This document shows, one piece after another, positions 43,448 through 52,927 of a DNA stretch of 64,000 bases; within the stretch, counting starts at the first letter, position 1; each line of letters begins with the position of its first letter. The translations under genes were made by a program, and so were the position numbers. The stretch is from Anaerococcus porci. Its GTDB lineage: Bacteria; Bacillota; Clostridia; Tissierellales; Peptoniphilaceae. The stretch is from positions 1-64,000 of the forward strand of contig NZ_VULQ01000006.1 in NCBI RefSeq assembly GCF_009696575.1, written 5' to 3'. The notes below the pieces were generated by a model, which saw only the letters and a list, made by a program, of their open reading frames with translations, made no database searches and was not told where the DNA came from.

Positions 43448-44299
43448 TTACTTATTCATATCAATATCATCTTTTATAAAAGTACCATTTCTTACTTCTT
43501 CGTAAGCCTTATCTAACTCTTCTTGAGTATTCATTACAATTGGGCCTGGTGTCCATGCTATAGGCTCATCTATTCTTTTTGAAATAAAGGCTAGGACTGC
43601 AATTTCTTTATCTGTATTATTTTCTATAAGAATTTTCTCACCCTTTCTTTCAACTAATCCTGCATGGAATTTCTCTACTGTCTTATCTCCAACTGTAAAA
43701 TTTCCAATTAGGGCAAAAAGTGTTATAGAATCATCATCTTCAAGGTCAAGTTCAAAGGAAGAATTTGGATTAATGTGGATATCGTAGTAGTTTACAGGCT
43801 GATGTTTTGAAATAAATCCTTGATGGTCTTTATAATTTCCTGCAAGAAGTCTAAGGTAACCATTATCAAATTTTATCTCTTCTATTTTATCTTTTGAAAT
43901 AGCAAAATACTCAGGAACTGTGAATTTATCATCACTTTTTAAGTTAAGCCATAATTGAACACCATAAAGTTTTTCTACAGGAGGCATCATTTCTTCGTGA
44001 AATATTCCACTTCCTGCCGTCATCCATTGAACCTCACCATCATTTACAGCATCTTCATTTCCCAAAGAGTCTTTGTGGACCATAGTACCCTTATATACAT
44101 AGGAAATTGTCTCAATCCCTCTATGTGGATGCAATGGGAAACCTGCTTCATATTGTTTTGGATCAGTTGAATCAAAGGCATCTAAAAGTAAAAGTGGGTC
44201 TGTATCAAGCATTGTTTCTCTACTTAGGACGTGATAAAGGTGGACACCTGCTCCATCAATGCCCTTTTCAGGTTTTACTATATCTATTATCTTTCTCAT
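43448..44299 (-). CDS. Pirin family protein
   Basis: This is a 283-aa bicupin pirin-type protein. N-terminal domain features are HPHRGIETISYVYKG, the metal-binding His-rich stretch (H57-x-H59 type), then MTAGSGIFHEEMM. A C-terminal cupin follows from about residue 170 with VNYYDIHINPNSSFEL. Some pirins act as quercetin dioxygenases or redox cofactors, so the role cannot be fixed from sequence. It stands alone, divergent from the wall-protein gene. Confidence 0.9.
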   Translation of the reverse strand: MRKIIDIVKPEKGIDGAGVHLYHVLSRETMLDTDPLLLLDAFDSTDPKQYEAGFPLHPHRGIETISYVYKGTMVHKDSLGNEDAVNDGEVQWMTAGSGIFHEEMMPPVEKLYGVQLWLNLKSDDKFTVPEYFAISKDKIEEIKFDNGYLRLLAGNYKDHQGFISKHQPVNYYDIHINPNSSFELDLEDDDSITLFALIGNFTVGDKTVEKFHAGLVERKGEKILIENNTDKEIAVLAFISKRIDEPIAWTPGPIVMNTQEELDKAYEEVRNGTFIKDDIDMNK

Positions 44300-44485
44300 A
44301 AAATTCCTTTCTTTTTTTAAAACTATTCAATCTAACTTATTTAACTTATTCCCTAAATTTAAATTAATAAACAAATTTAGTTTTTAAATAATATATTTAT
44401 CATTTCTTTTACATTCATTTAATAAGGCTCTTAAAGTACTTAGGTATGATTACATCAAATGTAAAAAAAATAAGAGGAGATATAA

Positions 44486-47206
44486 ATGAAAAAAACATTA
44501 TTATTGGCACTATCAGCAAGTTTTATCTTAAGCCTACCTTCAAATGCTAAGGCAGATGAAGCTGTAAATCTAGATGAAGATATAAAAATAGAAGAAAGTA
44601 TTGAAGAGGTAAGTTTAACAGAAGCTAAAGAGATTTCGACTTATGCTGGACAAACTGATACAAAGACTGAAGTTTCAACAGATATAAATGTTCATGAGTC
44701 AGAAAATTCCGAAGTAAAGGAAGAATCTGATGTTGTTATAAATGAGGTAGACACAGAGCAAGATTATGTTGAACTTTATAACAATGCAGATGAGAGAAAA
44801 GATATTTCTGGTTGGTATATAAAAGATGATAAAGAAGATAGGGAAATTGAAAGAATAAAGGAAGGAACCTTTATAGAAAGTAAAAATTTCCACACCCTTG
44901 AAAATGGCAAGGACTTTTCTTTTGGTCTTGGTAAAAACGACCAAGTTGTTTTATACGACAAGGATGGAAATATAAGAGATAAGTTCTCATGGGATTCACA
45001 TCCATTTGGCTCTTACGGAAGATATCCTGATGGAGTGGGAGAATTTGTAGATGGAGAAGTTTCTAAAAATGCTCCAAATAATAAAGAAGACGATACAGAA
45101 ATAAAAGAAGCTGATTCATCAATAAAGATTAATGAAATTGAATCAAGTGACCCAAATGATGGCCCTGACTATGTTGAAATTTACAATGATTCTGATGAAG
45201 ATAAGGACATTTCAGGATACTTTATCCTAGATGATAATCTAACAAGAGAGCATGAAGTACTTCCTGATGGGTCTGTTATAAAAGCTAAGGGATTTTTTGT
45301 TTTTGAAAATGGTATACATTTCTCCTTTGGACTTGGAAAAAATGACCAAGTTAACCTATTTAACAAAGACAAAGAACTTATAGATTCTTTTGCTTGGGAT
45401 GGACATGCTGAAGGTGTTCTTGCAAGAGGTGAAGATGGCAAGGGAGACTTTGTTGATAGTGAAGCTTCTAAGGGATATTCTAATAATATTGATGAAGAAA
45501 AGATGAAAGATGAAAAACCTGTTGTAATTAATGAGGTTGAATCATCAGCAGAAGGTGGCGGAAAAGATTATGCAGAAATCTATAATATTTCTGATAATCC
45601 AGTAGACATTTCAGGATGGTACATTCTAGACAATGACCCAGACCACGAAAAAAGCCCACTAAAAGAAGGAACAATAATTGAACCTTTAGGATTTTTCGTA
45701 TTTGAAGAAGGGGTAGACTTTGACTTTGGCCTTGGTTCAAATGATGAAGTAAACCTATATGATAAAGATGGAAATCTAGTTGATAAGTTCGCATGGACAA
45801 GTCATGCACCAGGAACTTATGGAAGACTTAAAGACGGATTTGGACAATTTACAGATACAAATCCAAGTAAGGGAAGAAAAAACACAGCTTTTACTCCAAA
45901 AACTATAGATATTGAAACAGCAAACTTTCCTGGAAATGGTGATATTAAAATCCTTGACAATGAGACTGTATTTGACCTAACAGACTTATCAGGAATTGAT
46001 CAAGATGGCGAGTGGATTTATGGAGTAAATAATAAAGAAGGGCGCTTCTTAATCTTTAAACTTGAAAATGGAGAAATAAAACTTGCTCCAGGCTTTACCA
46101 ACAAGGGTAAGAGTGTAGCTTTCATAAAAGATAAGGACAATCCAGAAGCTGAAGGTCCAGATTCTGAAGGAATAACAGTAGATAAGGATGGATTTATCTA
46201 TCTTGCAGTTGAAAGAGACAATGGAGATAAGAACGTAAATAAAAATATGATTTTACAAGTTCAAAATCCATTTGATAAAAAAGATAAGTTTGTTGCAGAT
46301 AAGGAATGGGATATTACAAATATCCTACCAGATGTTGGGGCGAACCTTGGAATTGAAACAATTGAGTGGGTTGGATTTGACCACATCAACAAGAGACTAT
46401 TTGACCAATCTTTAAATAAAACATTTGATAAAAATGACTATAAAAACGCCTACCAAGATGGAGTATTTTTCGTAGGACTTGAGGCAAATGGAAATATCTA
46501 TGCCCTAATTCTTCAAGATGATGGAAGCGCTAAAGTTATAAATGAGCTTTCAACTAACCTTGGTGGAGTTATGGGACTTGACTATGATAGAGAAAATGAC
46601 ATACTTTGGGCTCTAGCAGATGACGGATTTGACAACATCCACACAGCTATCCAATTTGATGGAACAGATAAGCCAAAAGTTATAAATGTATCTGCTCCAA
46701 GTGAGATGAATAAAAGACTTAACAACGAAGGTTTTGTAATTCTTCCATCAAGTGAAAAAGACACAAGAGATGTTCTATACTTTATGGATGGAACAAACAA
46801 AGAAGATATAAGACTAGCTTCTTTAAACAAGGCTTATATGATTGACTTAGGACTTGAAAAAATAGATATAGCAGACGAAAAAGAAGAAAATCCAATATAT
46901 GAAAACTCTAGTGAAGAGCCAAAAGATGATAAGAATAAAACAGAAGAATCTAAAGATGAAAAAAGTAAAATAGACCCTGATTCAGATTCTAAAAAAGACG
47001 ATAAAAAAGAATCAGATTCAAAAAACAAAAAAGAAGAAAAAGAATCTCCAACAGCTTCAAGAAAACAAAGTGCTAAAAAGATTAAAAAATCTTCTTCAAC
47101 AAGTGATAACAAAGCACCAAAAACAGGAGTTACTTCTTTATCAAGTATCATTCTTACAGGACTTGGCTCAATATTAGGACTTGGACTATTAAAAAAGAGA
47201 AAATAA
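44486..47206 (+). CDS. Cell-wall-anchored lamin-tail-domain protein with esterase-like region
   Basis: This is a large surface protein of 906 aa. A signal peptide covers about residues 1-23 (SFILSLPSNAKA). Three lamin-tail domains follow (about 84-190, 212-330, 347-465), each with a VINEV/KINEI opening, ISGW or ISGY, and SFGLGKNDQV or FGLGSNDEV. A beta-propeller-like domain (about 475-800; SGIDQDGEWIYGV) resembles the esterase-like activity of phytase family. A Lys/Asp/Glu/Ser-rich spacer leads to the sorting signal APKTG, a hydrophobic segment and KKRK. APKTG is a variant of LPxTG. Surface attachment by sortase is inferred. Function is unknown. Confidence 0.85.
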   Translation: MKKTLLLALSASFILSLPSNAKADEAVNLDEDIKIEESIEEVSLTEAKEISTYAGQTDTKTEVSTDINVHESENSEVKEESDVVINEVDTEQDYVELYNNADERKDISGWYIKDDKEDREIERIKEGTFIESKNFHTLENGKDFSFGLGKNDQVVLYDKDGNIRDKFSWDSHPFGSYGRYPDGVGEFVDGEVSKNAPNNKEDDTEIKEADSSIKINEIESSDPNDGPDYVEIYNDSDEDKDISGYFILDDNLTREHEVLPDGSVIKAKGFFVFENGIHFSFGLGKNDQVNLFNKDKELIDSFAWDGHAEGVLARGEDGKGDFVDSEASKGYSNNIDEEKMKDEKPVVINEVESSAEGGGKDYAEIYNISDNPVDISGWYILDNDPDHEKSPLKEGTIIEPLGFFVFEEGVDFDFGLGSNDEVNLYDKDGNLVDKFAWTSHAPGTYGRLKDGFGQFTDTNPSKGRKNTAFTPKTIDIETANFPGNGDIKILDNETVFDLTDLSGIDQDGEWIYGVNNKEGRFLIFKLENGEIKLAPGFTNKGKSVAFIKDKDNPEAEGPDSEGITVDKDGFIYLAVERDNGDKNVNKNMILQVQNPFDKKDKFVADKEWDITNILPDVGANLGIETIEWVGFDHINKRLFDQSLNKTFDKNDYKNAYQDGVFFVGLEANGNIYALILQDDGSAKVINELSTNLGGVMGLDYDRENDILWALADDGFDNIHTAIQFDGTDKPKVINVSAPSEMNKRLNNEGFVILPSSEKDTRDVLYFMDGTNKEDIRLASLNKAYMIDLGLEKIDIADEKEENPIYENSSEEPKDDKNKTEESKDEKSKIDPDSDSKKDDKKESDSKNKKEEKESPTASRKQSAKKIKKSSSTSDNKAPKTGVTSLSSIILTGLGSILGLGLLKKRK

Positions 47207-47220
47207 TAAAAATCTTCCTT

Positions 47221-47427
47221 ATTTGGGTAAAAAATAATGATAAAGTATTCGAACAAGTTTTAAAAGACTATGGTCTTGAAGACTTAAACAAAGAAGACTT
47301 AGAAATTTTTTATAATAATTCCATTGATTCAAAAGGTGGAATCCAAGGTATAGTTTTACAAAACTATATAATGATTAGACAACTTGATAGACTAAGTAAA
47401 AATATAGAAAAACTTTTAGAAAAATAA
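47221..47427 (+). pseudogene. Truncated small ORF without a start codon
   Basis: This open frame of about 68 codons carries protein-like sequence (NNDKVFEQVLKDYGLEDLNK, NNSIDSKGGIQGIVLQNYIM, RLSKNIEKLLEK). No ATG, GTG or TTG is in frame upstream of it, and it begins soon after the wall-protein stop. It may be the C-terminal part of a gene truncated by recombination. The family is unrecognised. Confidence 0.5.
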
Positions 47428-47433
47428 AGATAT

Positions 47434-47470
47434 GGCTCTTTTAAGATAATCTCTTAAAAGAGCCAATTTT
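47434..47470. terminator. Terminator between the wall-protein region and deoR
   Basis: GGCTCTTTTAAGA (47434-47446) pairs perfectly with TCTTAAAAGAGCC (47452-47464) and is followed by AATTTTTA. It separates the convergent wall-protein and DeoR-type genes. Confidence 0.75.
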
Positions 47471-48246
47471 TATACCAAAATTAACTTGATATCCATCTCC
47501 TTTAGGTAATCTTGCCATTCATCGCTTAGATTTTTATCACTTATTATAGTATCAATTTCAGATAAGTCTGCAAAGTGGGTTGATTTTACTGCTCCAAACT
47601 TTGATGAATCAGCTAAAAGTATTACTTCTAGAGAGTTTCTTATTATTATTTTTTTGCTGTTTAATTCATAGGAATTCTCACAAGTAATTCCTAAATCTTT
47701 GTGAACTCCTGCTGCTGATAGGAATAACTTAGATGCCCTAATATTTTTCATCATTTCTATACTTTGGTTTGATTCCATCATACCTGAATCCCTATGTAAG
47801 TTTCCACCTCCTATAATCAAGTCGATATTTTTCTTAAATAAGAGATTGATAAGGTTATTTGATGAGAAAACTAGGGCAGTACATTTTATATCATCCATGG
47901 CTTGGCTTAGCTTTTCTGTTGTTGTACCCGTATCTATAATTATTATATCATCTTCTTTTATCATAGAAGCAGCTTTTTGTCCGATAAGAAATTTTTCCCT
48001 GTCCTTAATTAATAAATGGGAGTCAAGGCTGTACTTATCTTCATTTATAGGATTATCAATTTTTGAATTGTAAACAATGGCTCCATGGAAAGTTTCTACT
48101 ATATTTTGCTCTTCTAATATTCTAATATCACGTCTTATAGTCATATCAGAGACATCAAGCTTTGTAGCAAGTTCCTTTACTGAGGCTCCATTATTTTCTT
48201 TAATTATCGAAATTATCTTATTTCTTCTATCTTCTTTTTTACTCAT
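47470..48246 (-). CDS. DeoR-family transcriptional regulator
   Basis: This is a 258-aa DeoR/GlpR-type repressor. The N-terminal HTH is VKELATKLDVSDMTIRRDIRIL (residues about 20-42), and the sugar-phosphate sensing domain contains IIDTGTTTEKL and ADSSKFG. It is divergent from the deoC operon, with which it probably shares a control region. The likely effector is deoxyribose-5-phosphate. AAAGGG is upstream of the ATG. Confidence 0.9.
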   Translation of the reverse strand: MSKKEDRRNKIISIIKENNGASVKELATKLDVSDMTIRRDIRILEEQNIVETFHGAIVYNSKIDNPINEDKYSLDSHLLIKDREKFLIGQKAASMIKEDDIIIIDTGTTTEKLSQAMDDIKCTALVFSSNNLINLLFKKNIDLIIGGGNLHRDSGMMESNQSIEMMKNIRASKLFLSAAGVHKDLGITCENSYELNSKKIIIRNSLEVILLADSSKFGAVKSTHFADLSEIDTIISDKNLSDEWQDYLKEMDIKLILV

Positions 48247-48338
48247 AATTAAACCCTTTCGCTTACATTTATTGTATCATAATTTATATAAATATGTTTG
48301 AAATCTTCGAAACAAGCAAAAAATGCAAGGTAAAATAA

Positions 48339-48397
48339 CAACATTTTATAAAAATACAACAAAATAATGTTGACAAATTATCAAATCATGTTAAAAT
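48339..48397 (+). promoter_or_regulatory. deo operon promoter and candidate DeoR operator
   Basis: TTGACA (48370-48375) with a 16-base spacer to TAAAAT (48392-48397) forms a promoter. The inverted repeat CAACATT (48339-48345) and AATGTTG (48366-48372) overlaps the -35, which suits a repressor site. A second palindrome TACACGTGTA lies in the leader near 48413-48422. Confidence 0.55.
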
Positions 48398-48460
48398 ATA
48401 AGTAGATAAAAAACTACACGTGTATTTTGAAAAATATTTGCAAGATTTAAAGGAGTAAAT

Positions 48461-49111
48461 ATGGATAATAAAGAAATATTAAAGCACATTGATCATACCT
48501 TACTTAAAGCATACTCAACATGGGATTCTATCAAGTTGCTTTGTGATGAAGCAGTAGAATATGAAACAGCATCAGTATGTGTTCCTCAAACATATATAAA
48601 AAGAATCAAGGAAAACTACCCTAGCCTAAATATCTGCACAGTTATAGGATTTCCTCTAGGATATAACTCGACAAAATCTAAAATTGTTGAAACTAAAGAG
48701 GCAATTATTGATGGTGCCAATGAGATTGATATGGTAGTTAATATCTCAGATGTTAAAAATGGAAACTATAAGAAAGTAGAAGATGAAATTAGGGAGATTA
48801 AAAAGGCCTGCGGTGATAAGGTTCTCAAGGTTATTATAGAAACATGTTATCTTAGTAAGAATGAAAAAATTGCCATGTGTGAGGCTGTAACAAATGCTGG
48901 TGCTGATTATATTAAGACAAGTACTGGTTTTGGGACAGATGGAGCAAGAATGGAAGATATTCTTATATTTAAAGAATATATTGGAGAAAATGTGAAAATA
49001 AAAGCAGCAGGTGGAGTAAAAACTAAAGATGACCTTATAGCTTTCATAGAAGCAGGGTGTGATAGAATAGGAACATCTTCAGCTGTAAAAATGTTAACAA
49101 ATAAACATTAA
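48461..49111 (+). CDS. deoC: Deoxyribose-phosphate aldolase
   Basis: DeoC (216 aa) cleaves 2-deoxyribose-5-phosphate to acetaldehyde and glyceraldehyde-3-phosphate. The Schiff-base lysine is in DYIKTSTGFG (residues about 148-157), and the first-helix motif HIDHTLLKAYS is near the start. KIKAAGGVKT carries the second active lysine. It is first in the deo operon, with an AAAGGAG site. Confidence 0.95.
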   Translation: MDNKEILKHIDHTLLKAYSTWDSIKLLCDEAVEYETASVCVPQTYIKRIKENYPSLNICTVIGFPLGYNSTKSKIVETKEAIIDGANEIDMVVNISDVKNGNYKKVEDEIREIKKACGDKVLKVIIETCYLSKNEKIAMCEAVTNAGADYIKTSTGFGTDGARMEDILIFKEYIGENVKIKAAGGVKTKDDLIAFIEAGCDRIGTSSAVKMLTNKH

Positions 49112-49122
49112 TTAGGAAGTAG

Positions 49123-50307
49123 ATGGAAAATATGGTAGATAAAAGGGTATTTTTAATAGTATTGGATTCATTTGGAATAGGTGAGATGCCTGATAGTAAA
49201 AATTATGGGGATGAGGGTTCAAATACCCTCAAAGCTATCTGTCAAAGTCCAAAATTCAAGACACCAAACCTTAAAAAATTAGGTCTTTTTAATATAGATG
49301 GGATTGATTTTATAGAAAAGATGGAAAATCCTATAGGATCTTTTGCTAAAATGAAAGAGGCTTCAAATGGAAAAGATACAACTACAGGTCACTGGGAGAT
49401 GGCAGGAATTATATCAGAAACTCCATTTCCAACCTTTCCAAATGGTTTCCCAAAAGATTTCTTATATGAATTTTCAAAAAGAACTGGAAGAAAGATTCTT
49501 TGTAATAAACCTTACTCTGGTACAAAGGTTATAGAAGATTATGGTAAAGAACATCTAGAAACAGGAGCGCTTATAGTTTATACATCGGCTGACTCAGTAT
49601 TTCAAATAGCAGCTCATGAAGATATAGTTCCTTTAGAAAAGCTATATGAATATTGCAAGATTGCAAGAGAAATGCTTATTGGAGATATGGCAGTAGGAAG
49701 AGTTATAGCAAGACCTTTTGTAGGAGAGCTTGGCTCATTTGAAAGAACTAGAAACAGACACGACTTTTCTCTAAAGCCACAAGGCACTACAATTATGGAT
49801 GAACTTTTGAAAAATAACTATGATTCAATCGGTGTAGGAAAGATTTATGATATTTTTGCAGGAGAATCCATAAAAGAACACTATCCTATGAAAGATAATA
49901 ACGAGGGAATGGATATAACAATAAAGCTTATGGATAAGAAATTTAAAGGGTTATGCTTTGTTAATTTAGTTGATTTTGATATGATTTATGGTCATAGAAA
50001 TGATGTTGACGGCTATGCCAATGCCATGACAGAATTTGACCAAAAGCTTGGAGTTATGCTTAAAAAGTTAGGGGATAATGATATAGTAATAATTACAGCA
50101 GATCACGGATGTGATCCTTCAACTCCATCTACAGATCACTCTAGAGAATATGTTCCAATGCTTGCCTATGGGAAAAGCATAAGAAAAGGTATGAATTTAG
50201 GCACAAGAAAAACATTTGCAGATATATCACAGACAATAGCAGATATATTTGAAATAAAGGCAAATACGGAAGGAAAAAGCTTTTATAAGGAAATAAAAGA
50301 TAGGTGA
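49123..50307 (+). CDS. deoB: Phosphopentomutase
   Basis: DeoB (394 aa) interconverts (deoxy)ribose-1- and 5-phosphate. It belongs to the alkaline phosphatase superfamily: FLIVLDSFGIGEMPD near the start, DTTTGHWEMAG with the phosphorylated threonine, and VIITADHGCDPSTPSTDHSRE near residue 325 as metal ligands. It starts 11 bases after deoC with AGGAAG upstream. A second ATG at 49132 would be three codons shorter. Confidence 0.95.
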   Translation: MENMVDKRVFLIVLDSFGIGEMPDSKNYGDEGSNTLKAICQSPKFKTPNLKKLGLFNIDGIDFIEKMENPIGSFAKMKEASNGKDTTTGHWEMAGIISETPFPTFPNGFPKDFLYEFSKRTGRKILCNKPYSGTKVIEDYGKEHLETGALIVYTSADSVFQIAAHEDIVPLEKLYEYCKIAREMLIGDMAVGRVIARPFVGELGSFERTRNRHDFSLKPQGTTIMDELLKNNYDSIGVGKIYDIFAGESIKEHYPMKDNNEGMDITIKLMDKKFKGLCFVNLVDFDMIYGHRNDVDGYANAMTEFDQKLGVMLKKLGDNDIVIITADHGCDPSTPSTDHSREYVPMLAYGKSIRKGMNLGTRKTFADISQTIADIFEIKANTEGKSFYKEIKDR

Positions 50308-50311
50308 TATT

Positions 50312-51514
50312 ATGAAATTAATATTAAATATAATAGGAATCCTAGTAGTTTTAGGAATAATGTGGCTTATATCTATTAATAGAAAGGCAGTAAACTTTAA
50401 AACTGTAGGACTTGCAATAGTAGTTCAATTTTTTCTGGCAGGACTTTTGATAAAACTTCCTGCAGGAAGAGCGGCAATAGCGGCTGTATCAAAGGCAGTC
50501 GAAAGGGTGCTTTCATATGGTTCTGAGGGTATAGGTTTTGTGTTTGGCTCGTTGGGAAATCCAACAGCTCCAACTGGTATGATTTTTGCTTTTCAAACCC
50601 TAACAAACATTATTTTTATATCAGCCCTAGTTGCAGTTTTATACTACACAGGAGTTTTAGGCTTTGTAGTTTCAAAGATAGGTTGGCTTATAGGAAAAAT
50701 ATTTAAAACAAGTGAAGTGGAATCATTTGTAGCGGTAGCGAATATGTTTTTAGGTCAAACAGATTCACCAATTTTGGTTGCTAAATACCTAAAGATGATG
50801 ACGGACTCAGAAGTTATGCTTGTTCTAGTATCAGGAATGGGTTCTATGTCAGTATCAATTATAGCGGGATACACTGCTCTTGGGATTCCAATGGAGTCCT
50901 TACTTATAGCATCAACTCTTGTTCCAGTAGGCTCAATTATAATATCCAAAATTATATGTCCACAAACCGAAGAAGTTAAAGAATTAGGTGAGATTAAGAT
51001 GGATAATAAGGGTAATAATGAGAATGTATTAGATGCCCTTTCAGCAGGAGCTATGGATGGTATGAATATGGCGATGGCTATAGGTGCATCACTTATAGCA
51101 ATCATATCTATAGTTGCCCTTTTAAATGGTATACTTGGAATATTTGGCATATCATTTGAATTGGTTTTATCATATCTTTTTGCACCAATAGGATATTTAA
51201 TGGGACTAGAAGGGAGTGAAATATTCAAAGCAGGAGAACTTTTAGGCTCTAAACTTATACTTAATGAATTTGTAGCTTTTGGTAAACTTGCTCCAGAACT
51301 TGCATCAATGAGTCCTAGAACAGGACTTATGCTTGCAATATCTCTTGCAGGATTTGCTAATGTATCATCAATAGGAATTTGTATATCAGGTATATCGGTA
51401 CTTTGTCCGGAAAAAAGACCAACCCTTGCCAAACTTGCAGTTAAGGCGATGATTGGAGGATTTTGTGTAAGCTTACTATCAGCAATGATAGTTGGAATAT
51501 GGATGCTATTTTAG
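50312..51514 (+). CDS. nupC: NupC-type concentrative nucleoside transporter
   Basis: This 400-aa CNT-family permease contains VANMFLGQTDSPILVAKYL and AKLAPELASMSPRTG-like sequence around residue 330, and GFANVSSIGIC near the end. It imports pyrimidine or purine nucleosides by ion coupling. It lies between deoB and pdp, four bases after deoB, in one operon. Specificity is unknown. Confidence 0.9.
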   Translation: MKLILNIIGILVVLGIMWLISINRKAVNFKTVGLAIVVQFFLAGLLIKLPAGRAAIAAVSKAVERVLSYGSEGIGFVFGSLGNPTAPTGMIFAFQTLTNIIFISALVAVLYYTGVLGFVVSKIGWLIGKIFKTSEVESFVAVANMFLGQTDSPILVAKYLKMMTDSEVMLVLVSGMGSMSVSIIAGYTALGIPMESLLIASTLVPVGSIIISKIICPQTEEVKELGEIKMDNKGNNENVLDALSAGAMDGMNMAMAIGASLIAIISIVALLNGILGIFGISFELVLSYLFAPIGYLMGLEGSEIFKAGELLGSKLILNEFVAFGKLAPELASMSPRTGLMLAISLAGFANVSSIGICISGISVLCPEKRPTLAKLAVKAMIGGFCVSLLSAMIVGIWMLF

Positions 51515-51523
51515 GAGGATAAT

Positions 51524-52825
51524 ATGAGAATAGTAGATATAATTGAAAAAAAGAAAAATAAAGAAGAATTAACAGATGCTGAAATCCAATATTGGATAGA
51601 TGGAGTTACAGATGATAGTATTCCTGATTACCAAACATCAGCCCTTCTTATGGCCATAGTCTTAAATGGAATGACTAGCCATGAAACTGCTAAACTTGCA
51701 GAAGCTATGATGAAATCTGGAGATGTAATGGATTTATCAGATATCGAAGGAGTAAAATCTGACAAACACTCAACAGGTGGGGTGGGAGATAAAACATCAA
51801 TAGCTCTTGGAGCTATAGTTTCAGCCTGTGGCTTAAAACTTGCTAAAATGAGTGGTAGGGGATTAGGACATACTGGTGGAACACTCGATAAACTTGAATC
51901 AATCGAAGGATTTAATGTATTTCTAACAGAAAAAGAGTTCAAAAAACAAGTTAGAGATATAGGTCTTGCGATAATTGGTCAAACAGGAGAGTTAGTTCCA
52001 GCTGACAAAAAACTTTATGCTCTAAGAGATGTTACAGCAACAGTTGATTCTATACCACTAATAGCATCATCGATAATGAGTAAAAAACTAGCATCTGGAT
52101 CAGATACAATTCTACTTGATGTAAAATATGGTGAAGGTGCTTTCATGCACACCATTGAAGATGCCAAAAAACTAGCAAGTGCAATGATATCCATAGGAAA
52201 AAAACTAGGTCGTGACACAAGGGCTATGATTACAGATATGAACCAACCTTTAGGAAATACTATAGGAAATGCCCTAGAGGTAAGAGAAGCTGTAGAAACA
52301 GTAAAAGGTGAAGGACCAAAAGACTTTACAGAACTTGTAATGGTAGCAGGAGAAATTATGTTAATCCAAGCTGGAAAAGCAAATAATAAAGTAGACGCAA
52401 GAAAACTTCTAGAAGAAGCTATATCTTCAGGAAGGGCTTTTGACCAACTTAAGAAAATGGTAGAATATCAAGGTGGAAATGTTGCACAAATTGAAGATAC
52501 AAGTCTACTTCCACAAGCAAAATATAAAACTGAAATGAAATCAAAAGAGGCAGGATATCTTGACCATATTCACTCCATGAACCTTGGAATCCTATCAATG
52601 AAGCTAGGTGGAGGACGTGAGAGAAAAGAAGATAAAATAAATTATGCAGTAGGACTTGAAATGAAGGTCAAAAAAGGTGATAAGGTAGAAAAAGGTGATC
52701 TACTTTGCACAGTATATCATGATAAAGAACTTACAGATGAATGGATTGAAAGCTTCTATGATACATTCACCTATACAGACAAAAAAGTTGAACCAATTCC
52801 AATAGTTGAAGAAATATTAGAATAA
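51524..52825 (+). CDS. pdp: Pyrimidine-nucleoside phosphorylase
   Basis: This is a 433-aa enzyme of the thymidine/uridine phosphorylase family. The phosphate-binding loop KHSTGGVGDKTS near residue 81 and the LAKMSGRGLGHTGGT motif are complete. The downstream SGSDTILLDVKYGEGAF is conserved. It splits thymidine or uridine to base and (deoxy)ribose-1-phosphate, feeding deoB and deoC. It could equally be called deoA. An AGGAGG site is present. Confidence 0.93.
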   Translation: MRIVDIIEKKKNKEELTDAEIQYWIDGVTDDSIPDYQTSALLMAIVLNGMTSHETAKLAEAMMKSGDVMDLSDIEGVKSDKHSTGGVGDKTSIALGAIVSACGLKLAKMSGRGLGHTGGTLDKLESIEGFNVFLTEKEFKKQVRDIGLAIIGQTGELVPADKKLYALRDVTATVDSIPLIASSIMSKKLASGSDTILLDVKYGEGAFMHTIEDAKKLASAMISIGKKLGRDTRAMITDMNQPLGNTIGNALEVREAVETVKGEGPKDFTELVMVAGEIMLIQAGKANNKVDARKLLEEAISSGRAFDQLKKMVEYQGGNVAQIEDTSLLPQAKYKTEMKSKEAGYLDHIHSMNLGILSMKLGGGRERKEDKINYAVGLEMKVKKGDKVEKGDLLCTVYHDKELTDEWIESFYDTFTYTDKKVEPIPIVEEILE

Positions 52826-52846
52826 TAAGAAATTTATGGTTACTAT

Positions 52847-52894
52847 AACTGAACCTCCTAATTCATAATCTGGATAGGAAGTTCAGTTTAATTT
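52847..52894 (+). terminator. Terminator of the deo operon
   Basis: AACTGAAC (52847-52854) with GTTCAGTT (52881-52888) and TCCTA (52856-52860) with TAGGA (52875-52879) form one stem with a one-base bulge on each side, followed by TAATTTT. The loop contains CATAATCTGGAT, also present in the purine riboswitch at 53954-53965. Confidence 0.6.
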
Positions 52895-52927
52895 TATAGT
52901 TGGATATGTATAAAAATCTTAAAAAAC

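Noticed and set aside
52861-52880. Second purine riboswitch suggested by CATAATCTGGAT in the deo terminator
   Set aside because: Only the P2-loop-like string is shared. The TCTAC and GGCTAT core elements are absent and the segment folds as a terminator.
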